Positions 54,106 to 63,506 of a DNA stretch of 64,000 nt are shown here, piece after piece; positions within the stretch are counted from its first letter, which is position 1; each line of letters starts with the position of its first letter. The position numbers and the translations under genes were made by a program. A model generated the notes under the pieces. That model worked only from the letters and a program-made list of their open reading frames with translations. It did not search any database and was not told the origin of the DNA. Origin of the DNA: Anaerocolumna sp. MB42-C2. GTDB lineage: Bacteria; Bacillota; Clostridia; Lachnospirales; Lachnospiraceae. The DNA is taken from positions 1,674,001 through 1,738,000 of the forward strand of contig NZ_CP133190.1 in the NCBI RefSeq assembly GCF_030913705.1, in the 5' to 3' direction.

Positions 54106-54117
54106 GCAATCGGTTGC
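54106..54117. promoter_or_regulatory. LacI-type operator, distal (GCAATCGGTTGC)
   Basis: This is a near-perfect palindromic match to the proximal operator, 137 bases further upstream. A repressor bridging the two sites by looping is possible. Confidence 0.65.
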
Positions 54118-54140
54118 GCTTCTTTTCTTTTAATCTATAA

Positions 54141-54175
54141 AAAAACAACATTTCTCAAAGAAAAATGTTGTTTTT
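54141..54175 (-). terminator. Terminator of the DUF2500-like gene
   Basis: AAAAACAACATTT (54141-54153) pairs with AAATGTTGTTTTT (54163-54175). The A/T runs on both ends give U-tails in both directions. It lies 26 bases past the stop. Confidence 0.85.
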
Positions 54176-54201
54176 ATGATTCGCTTTATTATTCTGTCGT
54201 C

Positions 54202-54597
54202 TTATTTTCTCACAAAACCTAAGTATCTGGTACCTTGAAAAGTCAATTTTCCTATGTCACCTTCTGCAAGTAAACCATATTCGCTTCCTGTGACTTCTAA
54301 CTCAATCCGATCACCACTCTCTACCTGAAAAGTGGTATAATACCAAGTAGAAGAATTATAGTGATCCAGAGAATTATCTGTTGCATTATTGTGATAATGG
54401 CTGGATACATCGGTTCTTTTCGATGTTATGACAGCATCCACCGTTAAAACCGGTGAATTGTTATTATGAGTATTCTGCTTTACCTTTTGACTGATACTAT
54501 ATACTGTAACGCCTATTATAAGAATTGACATTAGAAAAAATATAATTGGAAATATTGTGAACATAAAACTAAATGAGCCAAATTGATTCATTCCCAT
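54202..54597 (-). CDS. DUF2500-like membrane-anchored protein
   Basis: The 131-residue protein has an N-terminal membrane segment (about 13-36, FTIFPIIFFLMSILIIGVTVYSI) and a beta-rich outer domain. The domain contains VDAVITSKRTDVSSHYH and TTFQVESGDRIELEVTGSEYGLLAEGDIGKLTFQGTRYLGFVR, which resembles the DUF2500 family (YhhM-like). The function of that family is unknown. The ATG follows GGAGGAAG. It is flanked by a LacI regulator and PutP, with which it shares no clear role. Confidence 0.8.
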   Translation of the reverse strand: MGMNQFGSFSFMFTIFPIIFFLMSILIIGVTVYSISQKVKQNTHNNNSPVLTVDAVITSKRTDVSSHYHNNATDNSLDHYNSSTWYYTTFQVESGDRIELEVTGSEYGLLAEGDIGKLTFQGTRYLGFVRK

Positions 54598-54693
54598 AGA
54601 TTTTTTCTTCCTCCTTACACTATTTTATATATTATACCATAAAATGCTAAGGGTTGGAAACATTTAATACATCGATCAAACTTTCAGAAGTTA

Positions 54694-56250
54694 CTAATCC
54701 CTATAATCTTTTGCCCTATCATATTCTTTTTGGATTTCGTCTGAAGGTTCTTTTGTCAAAAGGGATACAACCAAAATAGCAACTGCAGAAAGGATAAAAG
54801 CTGGAAGTAATTCATAAATTCCAAATATTCCGCCCATAGGTTTTATAAACAGTTTCCAGATAAACACTGCGATACCGCCTGTTAATAGTCCTGCAATAGC
54901 ACCTTCTCTCGTAGTCCTCTTCCAGAATAGGGAGAACAGCATAATCGGACCGAATGTTGCACCAAATCCAGCCCAGGCAAAAGATACAATCGTAAATATA
55001 ATGCTTTTTTCATCTAAAGCTATAATAGCACCTACCACTGCTATTGAAATTAAGATAATACGGGAAACCTTCATAACTTCTTTGTCTGTAGCGGATTTTT
55101 TTAAAATACCCTGAAAAATATTTTTTGAGAAAGCGGAAGCAGCAATTAAAAGATAGGAATCGGATGAACTTATGGTTGCGGCCAAAATTCCTGCCATTAC
55201 AAGCCCTGCCAATACAGACGGCAAAAGATTTGTAGACATTGTTATAAATATGCTCTCTGCATCACTTTTCGTAAGCAGGACATCCGGATATATGGATCTT
55301 CCGATTAATCCGATAAATACTGCTGCCGTCAGGGAGATGCAGCACCAAATCGTCGCAATTCTTCTGGATTGATTTAATTCCGACTGTTTCCGGATGGCCA
55401 TAAATCTTAAAAGTACCTGTGGTACACCAAAATAACCAAGTCCCCAGGATAGGGTAGATAGAATAGTCAAAAATCCGTAAGTGCCTGCTTCATTAAATAA
55501 AGGAGAACCGTTTTGTGATAGTTTCTGAACGCCATCAGCTACATCCGGTGTTGCTATGCCAAAAAAGGAAAGAAATCCTGGTATATCTTTAATATTTTCC
55601 ATTACTGCGGGTAGTCCGCCGGCATAAACGACGGACGTCACTAATATTACAAGCAAAGCAAGAAACATAACGACACCCTGCATGAAATCCGATGCACTTT
55701 CTGCTAAAAATCCGCCTAAAAAGGTATAAACCACAACAAATATCGCACCTGCTATCATCATGGATTGATAGGAGAATCCAAATAAGGTACTGAATAGTTT
55801 TCCAACTGTTACAAAACAACTGGAAGCATATACCGTAAAAAATACGAGAATGAATGCAGCCGCTATTGTCATTATAACTTTATTCTTTTCTTTATAACGG
55901 TTACTGAAAAAATCCGGAATAGTGATTGAATTGCCTGCAACAATGGAATAACCATGAAGCCTTTTTGCTACAATCAGCCAATTAATATAAGTACCGGCTA
56001 ATAATCCAATTGCTGTCCAGGCCGCATCGCTTAATCCAACCCAATATGCCACTCCAGGTAATCCCATTAAAAGCCATCCGCTCATATCGGAAGCTTCCGC
56101 ACTCATAGCAGTAACCCAGGGGCCTAAGGATCTTCCGCCGATAAAATAATTCTCCGAGCTTTCATTTGCCCTTTTAGCATAATACACGCCGATTCCGATT
56201 ACCAAAGCCATATAGCTTGCCATGGTCAGGAATATCTCCAGTTTACTCAT
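54694..56250 (-). CDS. putP: Na+/proline symporter PutP
   Basis: The 518-residue membrane protein is a sodium:solute symporter with about thirteen membrane segments. The PutP-specific segment is AEASDMSGWLLMGLPGVAYWVGL (about 50-72), with the Na+/proline-binding Asp55-type residue, and YFIGGRSLGPWVTAMS precedes it. The C-terminal ILVVSLLTKEPSDEIQKEYDRAKDY is charged and cytoplasmic. It imports proline with Na+, for osmoprotection or as a substrate for Stickland-type fermentation. It appears to be transcribed alone; its upstream region is AT-rich with only a weak promoter candidate. Confidence 0.94.
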   Translation of the reverse strand: MSKLEIFLTMASYMALVIGIGVYYAKRANESSENYFIGGRSLGPWVTAMSAEASDMSGWLLMGLPGVAYWVGLSDAAWTAIGLLAGTYINWLIVAKRLHGYSIVAGNSITIPDFFSNRYKEKNKVIMTIAAAFILVFFTVYASSCFVTVGKLFSTLFGFSYQSMMIAGAIFVVVYTFLGGFLAESASDFMQGVVMFLALLVILVTSVVYAGGLPAVMENIKDIPGFLSFFGIATPDVADGVQKLSQNGSPLFNEAGTYGFLTILSTLSWGLGYFGVPQVLLRFMAIRKQSELNQSRRIATIWCCISLTAAVFIGLIGRSIYPDVLLTKSDAESIFITMSTNLLPSVLAGLVMAGILAATISSSDSYLLIAASAFSKNIFQGILKKSATDKEVMKVSRIILISIAVVGAIIALDEKSIIFTIVSFAWAGFGATFGPIMLFSLFWKRTTREGAIAGLLTGGIAVFIWKLFIKPMGGIFGIYELLPAFILSAVAILVVSLLTKEPSDEIQKEYDRAKDYRD

Positions 56251-56561
56251 TCATAAATCCTCCCGTACTATTTATACATTTTTGCAACCGCCTATATTGG
56301 AAATTTATCTAATTTTAGGCCTTTGCTAGACTTATTATATAATTTTCATGAATATAAATCCACTATTTTTTATATTATTTCATTATATTGTGAGTAAAAA
56401 TAAATATGCCTTTTCTGACCTAATCTGCTGCATAGTTTCTATAGTTTCTGTATTCTTTTTATAGAACATTGTGTTGTGTCTTATTACATAAAAACAGCAT
56501 GGGCCGATACAAAATTCTTAGAGTATAAACTAAAGATTTTGTAACAGCCCCATGCTGCTTT
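56251..56561. other. Intergenic region upstream of putP
   Basis: The region is AT-rich. It contains a TAGTTTCTA direct repeat (around 56434-56452), a TATAAT-like -10 toward putP near 56330-56345, and the terminator hairpin of the small gene. No additional gene is supported. Confidence 0.45.
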
Positions 56562-56565
56562 TTAT
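56491..56565 (-). terminator. Long terminator hairpin after the 48-residue protein gene
   Basis: Two arms of about 25 bases (56491-56514 with 56536-56565, with two one-base bulges) include CAGCATGGG/CCCATGCTG. On the minus strand the stem is followed by TTTTTATG. The 3' end of the small gene lies at the base of the stem. A/T runs at both ends allow termination in either direction. Confidence 0.8.
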
Positions 56566-56708
56566 CTTTTTTGATTAATCGGCCCAATGCCTTCATCTAC
56601 AACATTATGGGTCTGGTTCTGATTTTCTACTTTAACCTTATTGGTAATGCTGTTAAATTTTTCATTTTCTTTTTTTTGCTGTTTTTTCTCTGTTTTTGAT
56701 TTGTCCAT
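56562..56708 (-). CDS. Small hydrophilic protein of 48 residues
   Basis: The frame begins with ATG at 56708, after GAGGTGATT, and encodes a Lys/Asn/Glu/Gln-rich peptide (MDKSKTEKKQQKKENEKF... ending DEGIGPINQKR). It is followed at once by a strong terminator, and lies 117 bases downstream of the transglutaminase gene's stop. It has no hydrophobic segment. The composition is that of a small disordered or nucleic-acid-binding protein, for example spore-associated, but I do not recognise the family. Small and low in complexity, yet the ribosome site and terminator favour a real gene. Confidence 0.55.
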   Translation of the reverse strand: MDKSKTEKKQQKKENEKFNSITNKVKVENQNQTHNVVDEGIGPINQKR

Positions 56709-56824
56709 ACATAATCACCTCAGTATTAGTTTTTGTAAAACTGATATAAATATGTATTTACTTCTAGAAAAAGTATAGAATATTCCTCGCGGATTTTCTT
56801 TCTCAGAGATTTTATTTATAAACA

Positions 56825-59281
56825 TTACACTTCTCTTAGAAGCCTTAACAGCATATCTCCGGTTCCTACGTTATAACCGCTGGCTGCATAAATCACATTT
56901 AATTCTTTCGTTGTCACGGCGATAAGCGGCAGTTTATCAGGGTCAACATATAATCTTCGTCCCAATACCTGAATATTTTCTTTAAAATCGTCATATAAAA
57001 TTTCTACTCCTGGAAATATATTGATTACTTTCCTTATGGTAGGAACTGCAAGGGATTTTTTATTACGGACGATAAAAACCAGACTATCTGCGTATGTATC
57101 AAAATCATTGGATTTCTCCAGAAGCTCATTTAAAATATGTTCGGTAGGTTCTTTATTATCTTCCAGCCAAAGAAGAATCCGTTTTTTATGACTTGTCAGC
57201 TCACTGCCCGTTACCGTTTCTCCGGATTCCTTTTTTAACGTAAAATCACTTATGGAAATGTTCTCAAGCATATCGGTAAGCTTTGCTTCCCGTAAGGATA
57301 AATCTACTTTCTCATAAGCTCCTGCAATAAGTCTGAAACTATATTGATTGGCAAAAATATTGCCGTTTGGCAGACGATTCGATGTAATTATTCGGTATGT
57401 TCCCGGTTCCAGGATAAGCCTTAATTGTCCGTCCTTAAAAACTTCACCCTCCAATTTCAGGGTAGTATAAGTTCCCTTATTATACTTAGCAATGGTATAA
57501 TTCTGGTAATAAGACCAGGTTATTTTCTCCTCTCTGCTTATTAATAATAAACTCGAAAGCTTTATGTTATTTTCTAATAACGAAATAAACTGTGTTTTAT
57601 TCCAATATTCCATGGTATCGTTCCGGGAATTTAATCTGGCCGCTAACCCTAATGTCCTGGCTATTGCGACAAATAATATTTTTTTTGATAATTCACATCC
57701 AAAACCGGACTTTAGACAGCCCACCGGTGTGGTTACCACATTGGGATGTTCTTTTTCTGTTCGGCTTTGTATATTCTTGTTGATCCACTCCCAGATAAGT
57801 CTTGGCTGTTTTCTATATATTTCTTTTTCCTCTGGAGAAAAAAAATCATTAATGTAAGTGCGGTATTTTGTTATAGGTTCATTTTTTATCCTCGGATTTA
57901 ACAGATATGTTATAAATATTTTCTCCTCATACGGGTCTATAAAAGGCAAGGCAGCCAATAAATGTTCCTCCAGTATTTCCGCCGTTATGTCAGTTTTATC
58001 TTTGGCCGTTAAACTTTCTAATACTTTATTTTTTAAGTATCTTGTACTTTTATCACTTTCCAAAAACTTATCTGCTTCTTTATTTTTAAGAGTTTTTACT
58101 TTAATCAGTCTTTTTTCTGAAGCCTTACGAAACTTTATGATTCCAGCTTCCTTTTGTTCCAGGGATGGCATTTGGGTATTTACCGGACTGTCAGTAGGTG
58201 CAACTATATCAAATACTTCCCATTTGTTTTCACTTGAAACTTCTTGCCTTAAGGTAACAGCAGCTTCTGCCTGAAATCTGGTATCAATTAAAATTTCCTT
58301 ATAAACGTCATCCTTGCTGACATGAATTAAGATACTGCCCAGTCCTAGTTTAATTTTTACTTTACCTGCTTCATCAGTCCAAAGAGTTGCCAGGTCAGCT
58401 AATTCGGAATAATTTAAGATCTGAAATTCGACCTTAGCACTCTCCACCGGCCTTCCTGCTTCATCTGTCACTTTAACCCTAACAGACTGAACCGGCGCAT
58501 ATCTTTCCAACTGGTTTAACAGAGTTACCATTCCCTCTTTACTGATTATCTCATCTTCCTGTTCTATAAAATCAAACCACCTGGAATGGATCAGCATAGC
58601 CCTGGAAGAGGCATTGGTAAACCAGCCTTTGTTTAAGATTTCTTCCGGTTCACAGGCTCCGATAAAATACCAGCTGCCGTCACACCAAACCTCTACCCAG
58701 GCATGATTATCATCACAGTGAGACCATCTGGGTGCATAAACCTGTCTGGCCGGAATTCCAATACTGCGAAGAACGCTTACACAAAATGTGGATTCCTCAC
58801 CACATCTGCCGTATCCGCAGTGATAAACAGCGATTGGTGCTCTGGTCCTTTCATCTGTGGATTGATAAGTAACTTCTTCTGCGCACCAGTAATTGGCCTC
58901 CAAAACAGCTTCTTTCATAGCAAGATATGGAATCCTGTCTTTTAACTTCTCATAGAAAAAGGTCCGGCAGGGTAAAATCTCTTCCTCATTAACACGGTGA
59001 TACAGGACGTAATTCAAAAATATATCTTCCGGTATTTTGCTGCTGTAAGGACCATTTTGCCATATTTGTATCCCATGTTCGGCATAATCTAAAAAGGTAT
59101 CAAAGGGGTAATTGGATATATCACTATAAGGCATAGTTACATATAAATATTTCAAAGCTAATACTGTATCTTTCCCGAAATTCTTAAATCTGTTAAACAC
59201 TTCCTCCTGCAAAAACGGAAGTTCTTTCATTAATTGATTAAATTTATTGTCAATTCTATTTATATTTTTTTCTGAAAACAT
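56825..59281 (-). CDS. Large transglutaminase-like protein, cytoplasmic
   Basis: The 818-residue protein has a central transglutaminase-like domain with Cys160 in GRCGEES, His193 in DDNHAWVEVW and the acidic residue in FIGACEPEE. An N-terminal helical region (about 1-130) precedes it. An Ig-like or carboxypeptidase-regulatory beta domain follows (about 265-345, VKVTDEAGRPVESAKVEFQI). The C-terminal half (about 380-818) has a second transglutaminase-like portion of unclear activity (FGCELSKKILFVAIARTLGLAARLN) and a thioredoxin-like end. There is no signal peptide. It follows CutC by 16 bases. Such bacterial proteins may act as peptidases or peptide-modifying enzymes. Their substrates are unknown. 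Confidence 0.75.
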   Translation of the reverse strand: MFSEKNINRIDNKFNQLMKELPFLQEEVFNRFKNFGKDTVLALKYLYVTMPYSDISNYPFDTFLDYAEHGIQIWQNGPYSSKIPEDIFLNYVLYHRVNEEEILPCRTFFYEKLKDRIPYLAMKEAVLEANYWCAEEVTYQSTDERTRAPIAVYHCGYGRCGEESTFCVSVLRSIGIPARQVYAPRWSHCDDNHAWVEVWCDGSWYFIGACEPEEILNKGWFTNASSRAMLIHSRWFDFIEQEDEIISKEGMVTLLNQLERYAPVQSVRVKVTDEAGRPVESAKVEFQILNYSELADLATLWTDEAGKVKIKLGLGSILIHVSKDDVYKEILIDTRFQAEAAVTLRQEVSSENKWEVFDIVAPTDSPVNTQMPSLEQKEAGIIKFRKASEKRLIKVKTLKNKEADKFLESDKSTRYLKNKVLESLTAKDKTDITAEILEEHLLAALPFIDPYEEKIFITYLLNPRIKNEPITKYRTYINDFFSPEEKEIYRKQPRLIWEWINKNIQSRTEKEHPNVVTTPVGCLKSGFGCELSKKILFVAIARTLGLAARLNSRNDTMEYWNKTQFISLLENNIKLSSLLLISREEKITWSYYQNYTIAKYNKGTYTTLKLEGEVFKDGQLRLILEPGTYRIITSNRLPNGNIFANQYSFRLIAGAYEKVDLSLREAKLTDMLENISISDFTLKKESGETVTGSELTSHKKRILLWLEDNKEPTEHILNELLEKSNDFDTYADSLVFIVRNKKSLAVPTIRKVINIFPGVEILYDDFKENIQVLGRRLYVDPDKLPLIAVTTKELNVIYAASGYNVGTGDMLLRLLREV

Positions 59282-59297
59282 GAATCTACCACTCCAA

Positions 59298-60044
59298 TTA
59301 TATACTTTCTAAAACCTGCCGTGCTTTGTGGATCTTGCTTTCATCCGTTCTCCAGATGACATATTCATCAAGGGAGGGAAGTCCCATGCTGACTCCTTCT
59401 TTACGGAAATTCATATTACTCTCTTCATTCACTTTTCCTGACATATGAAACGCTTTCGCACCTGTGATGGGTCCTATTTTTTTAATTACCTCAGCATCTA
59501 CTCCACCCCCCACTAAAATTTCTATCTCACCCTGACTATTTTCAACCAGCTCCTTAATCAGGCTGCTTCCCTCCATACAGGTATTTTTCTGGCCGGATGT
59601 AAGAATGGATCGGATTCCCAGCTGTTTTGCTTCTTTCAGGGTTTCTAAGGGATCGAAACAGACATCAAATGCTCTGTGCAGGGTTACCTCCATCGCTCCG
59701 GTCAAACCGATTAAGATCTCCATCTGGTTTCGATTCAAGGTTCCATCCGGTTTTAAAATTCCTAATGCCACACCATTCACCCCTAACTCTTTGAACATCC
59801 TGACTTCTTCTTTCATTATATTAAACTCATATTCCGAATAACAGAAATCTCCAAATCTGGGACGTATTAATACATTGATTTTTATATCCGTATACTTTTG
59901 AACCTCTTTTAATAACCATTTACTAGGTGTTGTACCGCCGATAATTAAATTACTGCATAGTTCCAGTCTGTTTGCTCCGCCTCTACTGGCTCCAAGGGCT
60001 GATTCAACCGAATCCACACAAGCTTCCAGAGTATAATTAACCAT
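59298..60044 (-). CDS. cutC: CutC family protein
   Basis: The 248-residue protein shows the CutC TIM-barrel text: LEACVDSVESALGASRGGANRLELCSNLIIGGTTPS at the N-terminus, NVLIRPRFGDFCYSEYEFNIMKEEV, VTLHRAFDVCFDPLETL, SILTSGQKNTCMEG and ILVGGGVDAEVIKK. The family was linked with copper tolerance in E. coli, though its real function is unsure; it looks like a barrel enzyme. It is two bases after the aminopeptidase gene and 16 before the transglutaminase-like gene, so it is a member of one operon. That context suits a metabolic role more than copper handling. Confidence 0.9.
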   Translation of the reverse strand: MVNYTLEACVDSVESALGASRGGANRLELCSNLIIGGTTPSKWLLKEVQKYTDIKINVLIRPRFGDFCYSEYEFNIMKEEVRMFKELGVNGVALGILKPDGTLNRNQMEILIGLTGAMEVTLHRAFDVCFDPLETLKEAKQLGIRSILTSGQKNTCMEGSSLIKELVENSQGEIEILVGGGVDAEVIKKIGPITGAKAFHMSGKVNEESNMNFRKEGVSMGLPSLDEYVIWRTDESKIHKARQVLESI

Positions 60045-60046
60045 TC

Positions 60047-61489
60047 TTATCTCTCCTTTCGATCAGTTGACCGATTTTTATTGCAAAGGTAATAAATGGA
60101 CGTTACACCGGCACCGGTGGCGCCTTGGGACTGATATTCAAAAATGGGAGAATCAACCCATGCAGTTCCGGCAATATCAATATGCAGCCATGGCAAACCG
60201 TTAGCAAATGCCTTAATAAATAATCCTGCAGTAATCGTCCCGCAATGCTTTTCACCCATATTTTTTATATCTGCAATTTTACTTTTTATCATTTTCTCAT
60301 GTTCCGGATATACCGGAAGCCTCCAGTAACGTTCACCGGATATTTTATAGGCCGAACGAAATTCCTCAAAAAATTTCTGATCATCCGTTACAACACCGGC
60401 TACACTAAAGCCTAACATGTTTACCACAGCTCCGGTTAAGGTTGCAATATCAAGCACCCTGGTGACCTTTTCATTTGCCGTTGCATAAGCAACAGTATCT
60501 GCTAATATAAGCCTGCCCTCAGCATCCGTATTAATTACTTCAATGGTTTTACCGGAATAGGATGTAATAACGTCACCTGGCAACAGACTTCCCGGAGATA
60601 TCCTGTTCTCACAAATAGGAATTAAACCGATTACATTTGTTTTTACCTTATTTTTTGCCAAGGCATAGATGGCACCTGTAACCGCTGCACCGCCAGCCAT
60701 GTCACCTTTGATACCCAGCATGGAAGCAGCCGGTTTTAAGCAATACCCTCCCGTGTCACAGGTCACCCCCTTTCCCACTAATGCTGTAATTTCCTGATTA
60801 TCCGGGTCTGCCAAATAACGCACTATCATAAAACAAGGCGGAAATTCACTGCTTTCACCGACTGCTGTTAATCCTCCCATACCCATTTTCTTTAATTTTG
60901 CATAATCAAACAGTTCTGTTTTAACTCCTGTATCCTTTAGAAATATTTTGATTTCTTCGGCAAATTGGGCCGGCCTTAACTGATTTCCCGGAAGATTAAC
61001 CATATCTCTCGCAAATCGGACTCCCTCGATTACAGGAATTGTTTCCTTTAATAAAAACTTAGCGGCTTCCATTTCTTTATCCGGGATTCCGTTTAAATCG
61101 ATTATAAAATCCTCCCTGTCTTGTGCAGGAAATTTAACCTGTTCGTAACATCCAAGCATAAGCCCTTCCGCTATATCCCGAATACAGTCTATACCATAAG
61201 CGGATATAACCTTGCCAATATTCATTGAGAAAGTGTTAATCTTATGCAATTTCATCTGCTTTACAGCTTTGGCGGATAACTCTTTTATATGAAGCCTGTC
61301 GTTAATTTCTGTTCCGAGTCCTACAAGTAATGACATGGTTCCATTCTCTTTTGCTAAAAAGACAGACTGAAGATATTCGCCGCCAAATATTTCTCTTATA
61401 TTCGCAGATATTCCATTTAAATCAGTATCATTTTTAAAATAAAAATCTACCTGATAATTATCTGCATTGCCTTTAACAATACGAATCAT
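60047..61489 (-). CDS. pepA: Leucyl aminopeptidase (M17)
   Basis: The 480-residue protein has an N-terminal domain (about 1-160) and the M17 catalytic domain. The latter shows GKGVTCDTGGYCLKPAASMLGIKGDMAGGAAV with the metal-binding Lys and Asp residues, and the signature NTDAEGRLILADTVAYA. DIKNMGEKHCGTITAGLFIKAFANGLPWLHIDIAG is the usual C-terminal part. It removes N-terminal residues from peptides in the cytoplasm with two metal ions. It is the first gene of the aminopeptidase-CutC-transglutaminase operon, downstream of a DeoR regulator and a Dpp importer, so peptide use is the most likely theme. Confidence 0.93.
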   Translation of the reverse strand: MIRIVKGNADNYQVDFYFKNDTDLNGISANIREIFGGEYLQSVFLAKENGTMSLLVGLGTEINDRLHIKELSAKAVKQMKLHKINTFSMNIGKVISAYGIDCIRDIAEGLMLGCYEQVKFPAQDREDFIIDLNGIPDKEMEAAKFLLKETIPVIEGVRFARDMVNLPGNQLRPAQFAEEIKIFLKDTGVKTELFDYAKLKKMGMGGLTAVGESSEFPPCFMIVRYLADPDNQEITALVGKGVTCDTGGYCLKPAASMLGIKGDMAGGAAVTGAIYALAKNKVKTNVIGLIPICENRISPGSLLPGDVITSYSGKTIEVINTDAEGRLILADTVAYATANEKVTRVLDIATLTGAVVNMLGFSVAGVVTDDQKFFEEFRSAYKISGERYWRLPVYPEHEKMIKSKIADIKNMGEKHCGTITAGLFIKAFANGLPWLHIDIAGTAWVDSPIFEYQSQGATGAGVTSIYYLCNKNRSTDRKER

Positions 61490-61535
61490 AAAAACCCCTT
61501 TTTCTCATTTATTCCAGCTAATAACCCGGTTTTCA

Positions 61536-62297
61536 CTAATACAAAGTTATTCCGGCAGCATCCAATACGTTCATCGTAGACTGATCCGGATTTTCATCCG
61601 TAATAATTCCGTTTATATCATCAAAATGTGCAAATTTGTAAGAGTCATTAAAATAAAACTTATCCCGTTCCATAACAATATACTTATGCCTGCTGCTTAG
61701 TAAGGCAGCTTTTTTAGTCAGTCCGTCTTCTACTCCCAAGGTAGTAATGGATAAGTCCACCATATCCACTCCACAGCTTCCGATAAAGGCCCGGTCAAAA
61801 CTATATTGCTTAATGACCTCAATGGTAGCAGCTCCCATGAAACCATTTACCGTCCGATACATGGTTCCTCCTGTGCCGATGGGTGTTATCGTTGAACTTC
61901 GCGCCAGTATCTGTAATATGTCTATCATATTACTTACTACTACCAGCCGTTTTCTGGTTTCAACCAGAATCTCCGCCAGTTTTATATTTGTTGTGGATAT
62001 ATCCAGAAAAATTGTTTCATGATCCTTAATTAAATCAGCTGCTTTTTTTGCTATGATTATCTTTTTCTCTTCATTATAGGTTCTTCTGTCAATTACATCT
62101 CTCTCCAGCGGGTAGTCCTGGGATAAAATCGCACCTCCGTAAGTCCTTTTTAATTTTCCTGCATTCTCCAGCACTTTTAAATCTTTACGGATGCAATCCT
62201 CCGTTACCTGGAATTGTTCGCTTAAATTTTTAACCCGGACTTTTCCGTCCTGGTGAAGACATTGTAAGATTGCATCTAATCTTTCCTCTGTAAACAT
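61536..62297 (-). CDS. DeoR family transcriptional regulator
   Basis: The 253-residue protein has the DeoR helix-turn-helix FTEERLDAILQCLHQDGKVRVKNLSEQFQVTEDCIRKDLKVLENAGKLKRTYGGAIL (about 2-58) and a sugar-phosphate-isomerase-like effector domain with VVSNMIDILQIL, PIGTGGTMYR, FIGSCGVDMVD and IITDENPD. DeoR proteins usually sense phosphorylated sugars. It lies between the Dpp ATPase genes and the aminopeptidase gene, and may control the latter operon. It is 46 bases upstream of pepA. Confidence 0.9.
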   Translation of the reverse strand: MFTEERLDAILQCLHQDGKVRVKNLSEQFQVTEDCIRKDLKVLENAGKLKRTYGGAILSQDYPLERDVIDRRTYNEEKKIIIAKKAADLIKDHETIFLDISTTNIKLAEILVETRKRLVVVSNMIDILQILARSSTITPIGTGGTMYRTVNGFMGAATIEVIKQYSFDRAFIGSCGVDMVDLSITTLGVEDGLTKKAALLSSRHKYIVMERDKFYFNDSYKFAHFDDINGIITDENPDQSTMNVLDAAGITLY

Positions 62298-62528
62298 TTA
62301 CCTGCCTCAACTTTCTTTCTATCATTAACTCTTTAACACTAAGAAATAGTTTTACATCCTTTTCCCAAATTACAATCACATAATTATTGGGTTAAATCTA
62401 CATATAATACCATATTATCACTTTTTAACACATAATTAAATTATCTTTTAAAGTGATTATCAATGTAATCAAAGTGTTACCGTTACATATGTCAGAATCG
62501 TCTTTTCCTAATTATCTATTTCAACTTA

Positions 62529-63506
62529 TTACTGTTCAGACAAGTCAGGATAATGGCATTTAACCGCATGGTTAACTCCAACCATCTTCACTTCGGGCTT
62601 CTGCATCTTACAAAGTTCCGTACAATGTGGGCAGCGGGTATGAAATAAGCATCCGGAGGGAGGATTTACAGGGCTTGGCAGATCACCAGATAGAAGAATA
62701 CGTTTCTTCTCTCTGGTGGGATCCGGAAGCGGTACAGCGGATAATAAGGCTCTGGTATAAGGATGCCTGGGGTTTTCATATAATTCTTCTTTCTTTGCTG
62801 TCTCTACTATGGTTCCCAGATACATAACCCCGATACGGTCCGATATCATCTCGACTACACTTAAATCGTGGGAAATAAACAGGTAAGTCAGTTTGAAGTC
62901 TCTCTGAAGTTCTTTTAGAAGATTTAATATTTGCGCCTGAATGGATACATCCAATGCGGATACCGGTTCATCAGCAATCACCAATTTCGGCCGGACAGTA
63001 AGTGCCCTTGCAATACCGATACGCTGTCTTTGCCCACCTGAGAATTCGTGGGGATAACGTTCATAATACATGGTATTTAACCCTACTATTTCAAGAAGTT
63101 CCTGTACTTTTTTAAGCCTCTCACCGGCGCTTAAATCCGTATGTATTAATAACGGCTCTGCTATTAGGTCACCGATTCTCATTCTGGGATTTAAAGATCC
63201 ATACGGATCCTGAAAAATCATCTGTACTTCTCTTCTAAGCGGACGCATTTCATTCTCACTAATATTAGCTATTTCTTTCCCATTAAACCAGATTTCACCC
63301 TCGTCCGGTGTTAATAAATGGTCTAGCAACCGGCCGGTAGTGGATTTGCCACAGCCGGATTCCCCAACCAGAGAAAAGGTTTCACCCGGCATAATAGTAA
63401 AAGAAATATCATTAACAGCATGAACATACTTTTTCTTAGCAAAAAAACCTTTGGAAACCTGAAACGTTTTTGTTACATTTTTAACGGATACCAAGGGAGT
63501 ACTCAT
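62529..63506 (-). CDS. dppF: Dipeptide/oligopeptide ABC transporter ATPase DppF
   Basis: The 325-residue ATPase has Walker A GESGCGKS (48-55), signature [15 protein letters not shown] and Walker B LVIADEPVSALD. The peptide-transporter tail is LYENPRHPYTRALLSAVPLPDPTREKKR, then SPVNPPSGCLFHTRCPHCTELC with the Cys cluster (CxxxxxCxxC...C) that holds an iron-sulfur cluster in DppF-like proteins. This marks it as the true DppF type, unlike the OppF encoded at 15785, which lacks it. It overlaps DppD by one base. Confidence 0.94.
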   Translation of the reverse strand: MSTPLVSVKNVTKTFQVSKGFFAKKKYVHAVNDISFTIMPGETFSLVGESGCGKSTTGRLLDHLLTPDEGEIWFNGKEIANISENEMRPLRREVQMIFQDPYGSLNPRMRIGDLIAEPLLIHTDLSAGERLKKVQELLEIVGLNTMYYERYPHEFSGGQRQRIGIARALTVRPKLVIADEPVSALDVSIQAQILNLLKELQRDFKLTYLFISHDLSVVEMISDRIGVMYLGTIVETAKKEELYENPRHPYTRALLSAVPLPDPTREKKRILLSGDLPSPVNPPSGCLFHTRCPHCTELCKMQKPEVKMVGVNHAVKCHYPDLSEQ

